This document shows, piece by piece, positions 1-6,196 of a stretch of 9,755 nt of DNA. The notes below the pieces were generated by a model that had not been told where the DNA came from, made no database searches, and saw only the letters and a program-made list of their open reading frames with translations. Both the position numbers and the translations under genes were made by a program. The stretch comes from Gammaproteobacteria bacterium. GTDB taxonomy: Bacteria; Pseudomonadota; Gammaproteobacteria; Pseudomonadales; DSM-25080. Each line of letters begins with the position of its first letter. The stretch's first letter is position 1. The stretch lies in NCBI GenBank assembly GCA_013372965.1, contig JABXIR010000138.1:1-9755 (forward strand). Direction: 5' to 3'.

Positions 1-1
1 A

Positions 2-1675
2 CTTTCGACCAAGACACGCGCCCTGGTTAAGCGAATTGCGGACATAAAGGTAACGGTGGTCGGAACGGAGATTGAGGCGCTTTTGCTCGAACAAAACTTA
101 ATCAAGGAACATCGCCCTCCATATAACGTACTACTTCGCGACGATAAGTCGTTTCCGTTCATTCATATTTCCACCGATGCTGAATTCCCTCGTGTCTCCG
201 TTAAGCGCGGTAAGCGGGCATCTAAGGGGCGAAGTTTCGGCCCGTATACGTCAGGTCTTGCAGTAAAGGAAAGCCTCAACTATTTACAGAAAACCTTCAA
301 GGTGCGCGTATGCGAAGACAGCACGTTTCGTAATAGATCTCGTCCATGTCTCGAGTATCAAATTAATCGTTGCAAAGCTCCTTGCGTCGATTACATCGAT
401 AAAGATGAGTATCGCCAAGATGTAAATCAGTTAATCGATGTGCTCGAGGGAAGAGGGGATGTGGTCATCGAGCGTTTAATGAACGAAATGAGCGTTAAAT
501 CTGAGCAACTCGATTTCGAGGGGGCGGCTGAGCTTCGAGATCAAGTTCAAGCCTTGCGTCATGTGCAATCAAAGCAGCACGTAGATACCGGTGATAGTTC
601 CGCCGAAGTATTTCATATTGAAAGCGCTCACGGCGTTACGGTGATTCAACAGTTGGGCGTTCGTGCGGGCCGAATGACATCAACGTATGCGTGGTACCCA
701 AAGGTCAAACTTGACGAGTCGATGGCAGAAGTTCTCTCCCAATTTATCGCGCAACTTTACCTCGATCACCGGCCCGATTTAGCCGCCGAGATCGTCACGA
801 ATATTGAGCCGACGGACAGCGAATCCTTGCAAGAAGCTCTTAAGGCCTTTCACGGGAAATCGTTTGTCATTCGCAGCCGGGTCAGAGGCGTTCGAGCAAA
901 GTGGCTGACACTGGCTTCTGATTCAGCGGTTGCGAACTTAACACAACGACTTCAGTCGCAAAAAATTTACCAGACCAAGTTCACGAAGTTGAGTCAGCAG
1001 CTCAATCTACCGGAGCTGAAAAATATTGAGTGTTTCGATATTAGTCATTCAAGTGGCGAGAGGCCCGTTGGTTCGTGCGTCGTGTACGATGCGAAGGGCG
1101 CTAAGCGAAAAGCGTTCCGTGCTTACCATCTTGATGGGGTCAATCCGGGTGACGACTACGAAGCGATGGAACTCGTTTTAAGACGTCGTATTGAGAGTTA
1201 CCTTAAGGGCACGGCAGAAGTGCCCGAGCTATGGCTTATTGACGGTGGTAAAGGGCAGAGCAATGTCGCATTGAAGGTGCTGGCTGAGGCGAGCTTATCT
1301 GAAATACGCGTGGTGGGGGTAGCAAAAGGCCCTGAACGCAAAGCAGGCCTCGAGACGCTCTATGTTGGTCCAGCGCAAAATGAAGTGCATTTGCTTCGTC
1401 ACGATCCTGCATTTCATCTGATTCAGCAAGTTAGAGACGACGCACATAATTTTGCTGTTAAATCACATCGAAAGCGTCGAGATAAGAAGCGAAGCTCTTC
1501 GTCGCTTGAAGATTTACCGGGCATTGGTAAAGCGAAGGCTAAATCTCTGATTACGTATTTTGGCGGTTTGCAAGGTATTGAGGCGGCGAGTATCGAAGAA
1601 CTCGAGAAAGTGCGAGGTGTATCCAAAAAATTGGCGAAAACGCTGTTTGATTACTTCCATCCAGAGAGCAGCTAA
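2..1675 (+). CDS. uvrC: UvrABC system protein C, 5' end missing
   Basis: UvrC makes both incisions around a DNA lesion after UvrA and UvrB have located it. The reading frame is open to base 2, and residues before the GTG at 56 (LSTKTRALVKRIADI) still match the family, so that GTG is not the start; about 50 residues lie outside the window. The GIY-YIG tyrosines are lost, but the rest of that domain remains (TEIEALLLEQNLIKEH, with the catalytic Glu region, then LLRDDKSFPFI). Four cysteines (codons at 311, 347, 371, 383) match those that bind an iron-sulphur cluster in E. coli UvrC. A UVR motif (DFEGAAELRDQVQALR) contacts UvrB. The RNase H-like nuclease has Asp in CFDISH (1037), Asp in LIDGGKGQ (1241) and His in DDAHNF (1445). 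Tandem helix-hairpin-helix motifs end the protein (DLPGIGKAKAKSL, VRGVSKKLAKTL). All catalytic residues that fall inside the window are intact. Confidence 0.97.
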   Translation, partial: LSTKTRALVKRIADIKVTVVGTEIEALLLEQNLIKEHRPPYNVLLRDDKSFPFIHISTDAEFPRVSVKRGKRASKGRSFGPYTSGLAVKESLNYLQKTFKVRVCEDSTFRNRSRPCLEYQINRCKAPCVDYIDKDEYRQDVNQLIDVLEGRGDVVIERLMNEMSVKSEQLDFEGAAELRDQVQALRHVQSKQHVDTGDSSAEVFHIESAHGVTVIQQLGVRAGRMTSTYAWYPKVKLDESMAEVLSQFIAQLYLDHRPDLAAEIVTNIEPTDSESLQEALKAFHGKSFVIRSRVRGVRAKWLTLASDSAVANLTQRLQSQKIYQTKFTKLSQQLNLPELKNIECFDISHSSGERPVGSCVVYDAKGAKRKAFRAYHLDGVNPGDDYEAMELVLRRRIESYLKGTAEVPELWLIDGGKGQSNVALKVLAEASLSEIRVVGVAKGPERKAGLETLYVGPAQNEVHLLRHDPAFHLIQQVRDDAHNFAVKSHRKRRDKKRSSSSLEDLPGIGKAKAKSLITYFGGLQGIEAASIEELEKVRGVSKKLAKTLFDYFHPESS

Positions 1676-1713
1676 CGTAACATGACTTGGGTTGTAAACG
1701 AGAAACCGAATCT

Positions 1714-2280
1714 ATGAATATACCAAATCTGTTAACGTCCTTCCGAGTCTTACTCATACCTGTGATTGTGCTTGTATTCTTACAAGATTTTGTTTGGGCA
1801 GGGTTTTGCGCGAGTATGCTGTTCGGATTGGCATCTATTACGGATTGGCTCGATGGTTATCTCGCCCGAAAGCTCGATCAGGGTTCCGCGTTTGGTGCGT
1901 TTCTTGATCCAGTCGCCGATAAATTGACGGTCTCCGTCACGCTGATTCTCATCACAATGCATTATCCAACCGTTACCATTGCCATCGCGACCATTATTAT
2001 CATTGGGCGTGAAATCGTGATATCAGCGTTGCGTGAGTGGATGGCCAAGTCAGGTGAATCGGATCGCGTAAAGGTCGACGGCATTGGGAAATGGAAAACT
2101 GCTGCGCAAATGTTAGCCATTGGTTTCTTACTCGGCTCAGCGACCGAGCCAACTTCATGGGGTTTTTGGCCTGGCGTTGTATTACTGATTGTTGCGACAA
2201 TTTTAACGGTTTGGTCGATGGTAGGGTACCTTAAATCTGCAATGCCTGTGATTCTTAAATCGACTAAGGCAATTAGCTAA
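1714..2280 (+). CDS. pgsA: CDP-diacylglycerol--glycerol-3-phosphate 3-phosphatidyltransferase
   Basis: PgsA transfers the phosphatidyl group of CDP-diacylglycerol to glycerol-3-phosphate. This is the committed step to phosphatidylglycerol and cardiolipin, carried out in the inner membrane. From the ATG at 1714 the protein has 188 residues, close to the E. coli enzyme, and begins MNIPNLLTSFRVLLIP like family members; the frame also opens at a TTG at 1687, but that would add nine atypical residues. The CDP-alcohol phosphotransferase motif is complete: D44, D47-G48, A51-R52, G61, D65 and D69. The conserved IGREIVISALREWMA follows at 97-111. Several hydrophobic segments (about 10-24, 30-43, 71-99, 131-141, 153-172) fit a multi-pass membrane protein. 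The ribosome site is weak (ACGAGAAA, 1698-1705). The gene follows uvrC by 38 bases and is probably cotranscribed with it. Confidence 0.96.
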   Translation: MNIPNLLTSFRVLLIPVIVLVFLQDFVWAGFCASMLFGLASITDWLDGYLARKLDQGSAFGAFLDPVADKLTVSVTLILITMHYPTVTIAIATIIIIGREIVISALREWMAKSGESDRVKVDGIGKWKTAAQMLAIGFLLGSATEPTSWGFWPGVVLLIVATILTVWSMVGYLKSAMPVILKSTKAIS

Positions 2281-2297
2281 GTTATTGAAATTAAAGG

Positions 2298-2325
2298 TTG
2301 ACACCAGAAACGTAGTCCCTAAAAT
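2298..2325 (+). promoter_or_regulatory. Promoter of the tRNA operon
   Basis: A perfect TTGACA (2298-2303) and TAAAAT (2320-2325) are separated by 16 bases. The GC-rich discriminator ACGCCTCG follows, typical of stable-RNA promoters under stringent (ppGpp/DksA) control. A start site near 2332 would leave about 30 bases of 5' leader before tRNA-Gly. Both boxes lie after the pgsA stop codon, so the tRNAs can be transcribed independently of uvrC-pgsA. The hexamers are seen directly; stringent control is inferred. Confidence 0.8.
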
Positions 2326-2361
2326 ACGCCTCGTTCTGTAGGCAACATGACTACAACATTT

Positions 2362-2437
<76 letters not shown>

Positions 2438-2476
2438 AATCTTTACTTCTAATTTCTTAACAGAAGTAATAAGATT
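2438..2476 (+). other. Self-complementary spacer between tRNA-Gly and tRNA-Cys
   Basis: The whole 39-base spacer folds on itself. AATCTT (2438-2443) pairs with AAGATT (2471-2476), and TACTTCT (2444-2450) pairs with AGAAGTA (2462-2468). There is one two-base bulge (2469-2470) and an 11-base A/T-rich loop. This gives 13 base pairs joining the two mature tRNA ends. It probably shapes how the precursor is processed; that role is inferred, while the pairing is seen directly. Confidence 0.7.
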
Positions 2477-2550
2477 GGCGCGATAGCAAAGCGGTTATGC
2501 ACTGGATTGCAAATCCACGTAGGCCGGTTCGACTCCGGCTCGCGCCTCCA
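2477..2550 (+). tRNA. tRNA-Cys(GCA)
   Basis: A 74-base cloverleaf close to E. coli cysT. The acceptor arm is GGCGCGA / TCGCGCC with T discriminator and encoded CCA (2548-2550). The anticodon loop TTGCAAA has anticodon GCA at 2509-2511, and the T-arm GCCGG-TTCGACT-CCGGC is perfect. The first pair of the anticodon stem (positions 27-43) is C opposite C, so that stem has only four good pairs. The E. coli gene has a G-U pair there. The tRNA otherwise looks functional. Confidence 0.95.
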
Positions 2551-2554
2551 CTCT

Positions 2555-2641
2555 GCCCGGGTGGTGAAATTGGTATACACAGGAGACTTAAAATCTCCCG
2601 CTAGCAATAGCGTGCCGGTTCAAGTCCGGCCCCGGGCACCA
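2555..2641 (+). tRNA. tRNA-Leu(TAA)
   Basis: An 87-base class II tRNA with a long variable arm. The acceptor arm is GCCCGGG / CCCGGGC with A discriminator and encoded CCA (2639-2641). The anticodon stem GGAGA / TCTCC encloses loop CTTAAAA, with anticodon TAA at 2589-2591. It begins only four bases after tRNA-Cys and corresponds to leuZ in the conserved gly-cys-leu operon. No duplicated 3' end or integrase is seen downstream, so there is no sign that it serves as an attachment site. Confidence 0.97.
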
Positions 2642-2705
2642 TTTTCTTTTGAACTCCCTCATCTTTCTTCGACGCGTCGAGACATGATTATGGCTGTTTT
2701 TTGCG

Positions 2706-2711
2706 TATAAT
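2706..2711 (+). promoter_or_regulatory. Candidate -10 box upstream of hrpB
   Basis: A perfect TATAAT lies in the 253-base gap between tRNA-Leu and hrpB. The -35 region at the proper distance is poor (CATGAT at 17 bases), and the TG of an extended -10 is one base out of register. If it is used, transcription would start near 2718 and give hrpB a leader of about 155-175 bases that contains the hairpins described below. Confidence 0.4.
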
Positions 2712-2749
2712 CCTGATTGAGACCCCCATTACTGATGGTGTGCGACACG

Positions 2750-2782
2750 AAAAAAAGGCCCGTCGAGTTTAATCGTTGGGCC
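2750..2782 (-). terminator. Terminator-like hairpin oriented to the minus strand
   Basis: On the minus strand, GGCCC (2782-2778) pairs with GGGCC (2761-2757). The stem is extended by CGA/TCG across a small internal loop and is followed at once by seven T (2756-2750). This is a good intrinsic terminator for leftward transcription. On the plus strand no T-run follows the stem. No minus-strand protein gene ends here, so it may end an untranslated RNA or block antisense transcription into the tRNA operon. Confidence 0.55.
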
Positions 2783-2802
2783 AAGACCATTAGGAGTGAA
2801 AC

Positions 2803-2824
2803 ATTAAGGTAATATAACCTTAAT
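2803..2824. repeat. 8-bp perfect inverted repeat before hrpB
   Basis: ATTAAGGT (2803-2810) and ACCTTAAT (2817-2824) are exact reverse complements around the six-base spacer AATATA. It could be an RNA hairpin on either strand or a dyad binding site for a dimeric regulator. It sits two bases from the next, larger inverted repeat. Confidence 0.6.
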
Positions 2825-2826
2825 AC

Positions 2827-2864
2827 CGACTTCGAAATTAAGGGGGGGGGAGGTTTCGAAGTCG
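2827..2864. repeat. 11-bp perfect inverted repeat with a G9 loop before hrpB
   Basis: CGACTTCGAAA (2827-2837) and TTTCGAAGTCG (2854-2864) are exact reverse complements. The 16-base loop (2838-2853) holds nine consecutive G (2842-2850) followed by AGG. The loop is the only Shine-Dalgarno-like sequence near hrpB but lies about 20 bases before its first possible start. The G-run is prone to length change by slippage. Confidence 0.7.
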
Positions 2865-2894
2865 ATAATCCAAGTGTGGTTCAAAACATTCGAA

Positions 2895-5264
2895 ATGCAA
2901 GTTCATCAATTAAAAAAAATCGCAGAACAAGTGTATGTACGTAGCTGCGATTATTCATCGTTAATCCTGACGGCCGAGCCGGGAACCGGTAAGACGGTTT
3001 TCTTGCCATTTTTAATTAGCGAAGCTGCGTCATCCTCGTTCGATCGTCCAATTTATGTTGTCGAACCAAGAGCGGCGGCTGCGGTGTCTGCTGCTCGCTT
3101 TGTCGCACATCATTTTAACCTCCGATTGGGTCGAGAGGTCGGTTATCTTACGGGCGATATGAGCTCGATGAGCCGTGACTCAAAGGTTGTCTATGTCACC
3201 GATGGGGTTCTCGTGCGAATGTTAGCGGAAGACCCGTTGGCAAGTTTCGCGTCGATGATCATCCTCGACGAATTTCATGAAAGAAGCGTTTTGATGGATG
3301 TCGCGTACGCGATGATTCAATCGGCCGAGTTGTTATATGGCGAAGAGTTTAAGCTTCGCTGGGTTATTACGTCAGCCACACTCGATGGAATGGCCTTCGT
3401 TAGCGATTTTCGTGATGATCAAAGGATTCATATAGAGGGGCGTCGCTTCGACGTTAGTATCGAGTACCGTGACATCGATACCTCAAACATTGATCTATGG
3501 GCACGTGAAATAGCGAATTTTCACGGACGCTATTCTGGCTCGACACTCGCCTTTTGTGCCTCGGTGGCCCAGATTCAACGATTAGAGCAAGCCCTCCCGA
3601 AATATACGGATGCTCCAGTGGCGGTTCTTCACGGTCGCTTAGCTGCAAAGGCACAAATCCAGGTGATTAACCCACGTCATTCACAACAACGGATTATTCT
3701 CGCAACTAACATTGCCGAGGCGTCTCTAACGGTTGCAGATGTTACTAAGGTCGTCGACCAGGGAAGGCGTATTCGCTCGCAGTTCGATCGCAATACTCGG
3801 CGCAGCTCATTGCAGACCGATGCGATATCGAAAGCGTCTGCCATTCAGCGCGCTGGGCGTGCTGGGCGGGTGTCAAACGGGCACGTTCTGCGTCTTTGGA
3901 GCGAAGACCGCCATGCGACCTTGTATGACCACGAACCACCCGACATACTCTTCGACGATCTTTTGGATGTGCGCTTTATAGCTGCGCAGTGGGGCGCGTC
4001 GAGTGTTGATGATTTAGTGTGGCTTACGCCGCCACACCGATTGTCTTGGGAATCTGCTTCACAGCGATTAGAGCGAGTCGAAGTCTTGGCCTCGGGCGAG
4101 CTGACTGAACTTGGACGTAAGCTGCGAAAGCTACCTGTGGGTGTCTTTCTGGCCTTCGCATGGTATCGGTGTCAACCAATCGACCGTCCTCAACTCAAGA
4201 ATGTACTTGTGAATTTGACCGATCGGAGATTTGTGGACGGTGAGCTATCACGCTTCAATCACTGGGATGACAAGCGTTCTAAACGTCTTATAGACAAGCT
4301 GGATGCCTTCACGGCTTTTGCAAGCGAGCCGTTAAGTTGCGAAATGAGCATTTGTACCGCCATGCCTGAGTTCATGGCCAAGCGCCGCGGTGATGGTCTA
4401 TACGAAACGGTCATGGGGGAGCGACTAGAATTGTCGTTCGATGGTGGCGGTGAATACATCTGGGTCCCTGTGCTAAATGGCAAGGGGCAGCTAAGAGCGA
4501 GTTCCTGTCTTTCCATACAACAAGCAACGTTTGAAAATGTGTTGATCGCTTACGCTGAGCGAGTTGAGTCGGTCTCTATCATAGATGGCGTGTTGAGGCG
4601 TATTACCGAGCAGCGTTTCGGTGCGTTTGTCATCGAGCGTTCGATACACAACGTCTCGACTTCTGAGTTACGCGACTGGATGTCTCGTCTGAGTGTTGAT
4701 GATTTACTCGAACTACTCACGTCAGATCAGACCGATGAACTTGACGGTGCGCGCCGCCGTTTGGCTTTGGTCGAAGGGGGCTCTAAAGCAACCTTGATCG
4801 AGCTGCTTCGGCGGTATGCAGACAGTATTGAGTTTCAACTATCGTTGCTTGATTCGTTAAAGGACCTTACCAAGGCGTCCGTTGCACGTTGGTTGATCGA
4901 GGCTTGGGAGCTCGAGACGGGACAGCGGCTTGATGATGTTGCACCACTGCAATGGGCATCGGCGATCGGTGTTCATGCGATACGTTATGAGGATAACGAT
5001 GGTGAAATTGTCCCCACAGTGTCGTTGCCGATACAGGCCGTGTATGGAACGTCCTTGCATCCCATGCTTGGTCTAAGGCCGATTTGCTTTCACTTACAGA
5101 GCCCTGCGAGAAGAACCATACAGATCACGTCAGACTTACCAGGGTTTTGGAAGGGAAGCTATAAGGACGTCGCAAAAGACATGCGTTCTCGATACCCGAA
5201 GCACCACTGGCCTCAAGATCCGGTTAACGCCGATGCGATGAACAATTCGATTAAGAAACGATAA
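2895..5264 (+). CDS. hrpB: ATP-dependent helicase HrpB (DExH box)
   Basis: HrpB is a superfamily 2 DEAH/RHA-type RNA helicase whose cellular role is still poorly defined. From the ATG at 2895 it has 789 residues (E. coli about 809). Motifs in order: Walker A AEPGTGKT (27-34), DEFH (125-128), SAT (160-162), TNIAEASLT (from 271), QRAGRAGR (318-325). The C-terminal HrpB-specific domain ends in the signature FWKGSYKDVAKDMRSRYPKH (from 751), which separates it from HrpA. The ATG puts Walker A where E. coli HrpB has it; a GTG at 2874 would add seven residues (VWFKTFE). Neither start has a properly spaced ribosome site. The gene ends with three in-frame stops in a row (TAA TAG TAA, 5262-5270). The mrcB gene often next to hrpB is absent here. 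Confidence 0.95.
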   Translation: MQVHQLKKIAEQVYVRSCDYSSLILTAEPGTGKTVFLPFLISEAASSSFDRPIYVVEPRAAAAVSAARFVAHHFNLRLGREVGYLTGDMSSMSRDSKVVYVTDGVLVRMLAEDPLASFASMIILDEFHERSVLMDVAYAMIQSAELLYGEEFKLRWVITSATLDGMAFVSDFRDDQRIHIEGRRFDVSIEYRDIDTSNIDLWAREIANFHGRYSGSTLAFCASVAQIQRLEQALPKYTDAPVAVLHGRLAAKAQIQVINPRHSQQRIILATNIAEASLTVADVTKVVDQGRRIRSQFDRNTRRSSLQTDAISKASAIQRAGRAGRVSNGHVLRLWSEDRHATLYDHEPPDILFDDLLDVRFIAAQWGASSVDDLVWLTPPHRLSWESASQRLERVEVLASGELTELGRKLRKLPVGVFLAFAWYRCQPIDRPQLKNVLVNLTDRRFVDGELSRFNHWDDKRSKRLIDKLDAFTAFASEPLSCEMSICTAMPEFMAKRRGDGLYETVMGERLELSFDGGGEYIWVPVLNGKGQLRASSCLSIQQATFENVLIAYAERVESVSIIDGVLRRITEQRFGAFVIERSIHNVSTSELRDWMSRLSVDDLLELLTSDQTDELDGARRRLALVEGGSKATLIELLRRYADSIEFQLSLLDSLKDLTKASVARWLIEAWELETGQRLDDVAPLQWASAIGVHAIRYEDNDGEIVPTVSLPIQAVYGTSLHPMLGLRPICFHLQSPARRTIQITSDLPGFWKGSYKDVAKDMRSRYPKHHWPQDPVNADAMNNSIKKR

Positions 5265-5327
5265 TAGTAAAGTTCGTTGCGAAGTAATTCCTGACACGAT
5301 AACCTTGCATTTTTTGTGGTTATTATC

Positions 5328-5333
5328 AAGGGA
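5328..5333 (+). promoter_or_regulatory. Ribosome binding site of the ODP-like gene
   Basis: AAGGGA lies eight bases before the ATG at 5342 and fixes that start. It follows a small dyad, ATAACC (5299-5304) / GGTTAT (5318-5323), of unknown meaning. No convincing promoter hexamers were found in the 77-base gap after hrpB, so cotranscription with hrpB is possible. Confidence 0.7.
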
Positions 5334-5341
5334 CGACATTC

Positions 5342-6151
5342 ATGTTGCAAAAAGGCTACACCTTATTCGATAACGGTTCACATAAGGTGATCGTGTTTAA
5401 TGAGCTCGTATCGGGCGCAGGTATCCAAGCAAATCAATTTCTCGTTATCAATGACGGTGAAGGCGCGCTGATCGATCCGGGCGGTGACCTTACTCACGCG
5501 CCACTAACGAATGCCATCAAACGACACATTCCGATCGAAAATCTTCGTTATATTTTTGCGTCGCATCAAGATCCCGACATTATCTCATCGATGGGTCGCT
5601 GGCTTATGCAGACAAACGCGGAAGTGGTTACCTCAAAGCTTTGGTCGCGCTTTTTACCTCACTTAGTTCCGGGCTACATGCAAGGAAATACAGGGCAAGA
5701 CTTAGAGGCGCGGATCATACCGATTGGTGATGAGGGTGGTGCGGTAACGCTTGGCGGGACGAAGCTGCATTGTGTGCCTGGGCACTTTTTGCATTCTGTC
5801 GGTAACTTTCATTTCTATGATGAAATCTCCAAGGTTTTGTTTTCCGGTGATGTTGGTGCGTCGGTCGGTGGAGTCGATGAAAGTAAACCCGTCGAAGATT
5901 TCCAGCAACACGTCGGTTCTATGGAGGGCTTTCACAAGCGATACATGTGCTCCAACAAGGTACTACGACTTTGGACCCAGATGATTCGAGGGTTAGAGGT
6001 CGATTATATTGTTCCTCAGCATGGGGCGTATTTTGATAAGCACTCGAAGGACTTGTTTCTAAATTGGTTGGATACGCTTCAATGTGGGGTCGATATAGTG
6101 GGTCAAGAAGACTACAGCTATTCGCCGAAGCGTCGAGGCCTTAACTTCTAG
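5342..6151 (+). CDS. ODP-type diiron metallo-beta-lactamase-fold protein
   Basis: A 269-residue single-domain protein resembling the beta-lactamase-fold domain of flavodiiron proteins but with no flavodoxin or rubredoxin domain. Likely metal ligands are H75, D77 and D79 in SHQDPDI, H148 in PGHFLHSVGN, D170 in LFSGD and H227 in VPQHGAYF. The flavodiiron HxExDH motif is thus HQDPDI: the first acid is Asp and the last His is Ile. That pattern marks the ODP group, described from Treponema denticola as a diiron protein that senses oxygen for chemotaxis. No signal peptide or membrane segment is seen, so it is probably cytoplasmic. Here it stands alone, with no receptor or cyclase beside it, between hrpB and a terminator. 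An oxygen, peroxide or iron-sensing role is inferred from the family; many relatives are annotated only as MBL-fold hydrolases. Confidence 0.8.
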   Translation: MLQKGYTLFDNGSHKVIVFNELVSGAGIQANQFLVINDGEGALIDPGGDLTHAPLTNAIKRHIPIENLRYIFASHQDPDIISSMGRWLMQTNAEVVTSKLWSRFLPHLVPGYMQGNTGQDLEARIIPIGDEGGAVTLGGTKLHCVPGHFLHSVGNFHFYDEISKVLFSGDVGASVGGVDESKPVEDFQQHVGSMEGFHKRYMCSNKVLRLWTQMIRGLEVDYIVPQHGAYFDKHSKDLFLNWLDTLQCGVDIVGQEDYSYSPKRRGLNF

Positions 6152-6164
6152 CACAGTGTTTCTT

Positions 6165-6190
6165 GCGCCCCTTTTTTGGGGGGCGCTTTT
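6165..6190 (+). terminator. Rho-independent terminator after the ODP-like gene
   Basis: GCGCCCC (6165-6171) pairs with GGGGCGC (6180-6186) around the loop TTTTTTGG, and TTTT follows. It starts 14 bases after the stop codon at 6151. It is directional: on the minus strand the stem is followed by AAGAAAC, so it would not stop tesB transcription well. A second hairpin, CTCACT-AACG-AGTGAG (6193-6208), overlaps the tesB stop. Confidence 0.8.
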
Positions 6191-6196
6191 GACTCA

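Larger units (their letters stand above)
2750..2866 (-). ncRNA. Candidate small RNA, leftward (speculative)
   Basis: Read on the minus strand, this stretch has the layout of a trans-acting small RNA. It has an 11-bp 5' hairpin whose loop carries CCTCCCCCCCCC, an 8-bp hairpin, a short unpaired stretch (GTTTCACTCCTAATGGTC), and a terminator hairpin with a T7 tail. C-rich loops can pair with Shine-Dalgarno sequences. The weak point is the promoter: only a poor GATTAT (2870-2865) with no convincing -35 lies upstream, and using it would start transcription inside the first stem. The same structures could instead belong to the plus-strand leader of hrpB. Confidence 0.22.

Noticed and set aside
56..58. 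GTG as the start of uvrC
   Set aside because: The family-like residues continue upstream in frame to base 2, so this is an internal valine codon of a gene cut by the window edge.
2555..2641. tRNA-Leu as an integration site for a mobile island
   Set aside because: There is no integrase, no repeat of the tRNA 3' end and no shift in gene type; hrpB and later genes look chromosomal.
2669..2680. Palindrome TCGACGCGTCGA after tRNA-Leu as the tRNA operon terminator
   Set aside because: The stem is only about four pairs with a tiny loop and the nearest T-run is some 15 bases further on. No convincing plus-strand terminator was found for the tRNA operon.
2507..2710. A 67-codon plus-strand open frame
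   Set aside because: It runs through tRNA-Cys and the whole of tRNA-Leu; the codons are tRNA sequence, not a protein gene.
3454..4516. Minus-strand and alternate-frame open frames inside hrpB
   Set aside because: They lack family-like sequence and ribosome sites and overlap a well-conserved helicase; they are shadows.
5299..5323. ATAACC / GGTTAT dyad between hrpB and the ODP-like gene as a terminator
   Set aside because: The T6 run lies inside the loop, not after the stem, and the stem is weak; it may be chance or a small operator.
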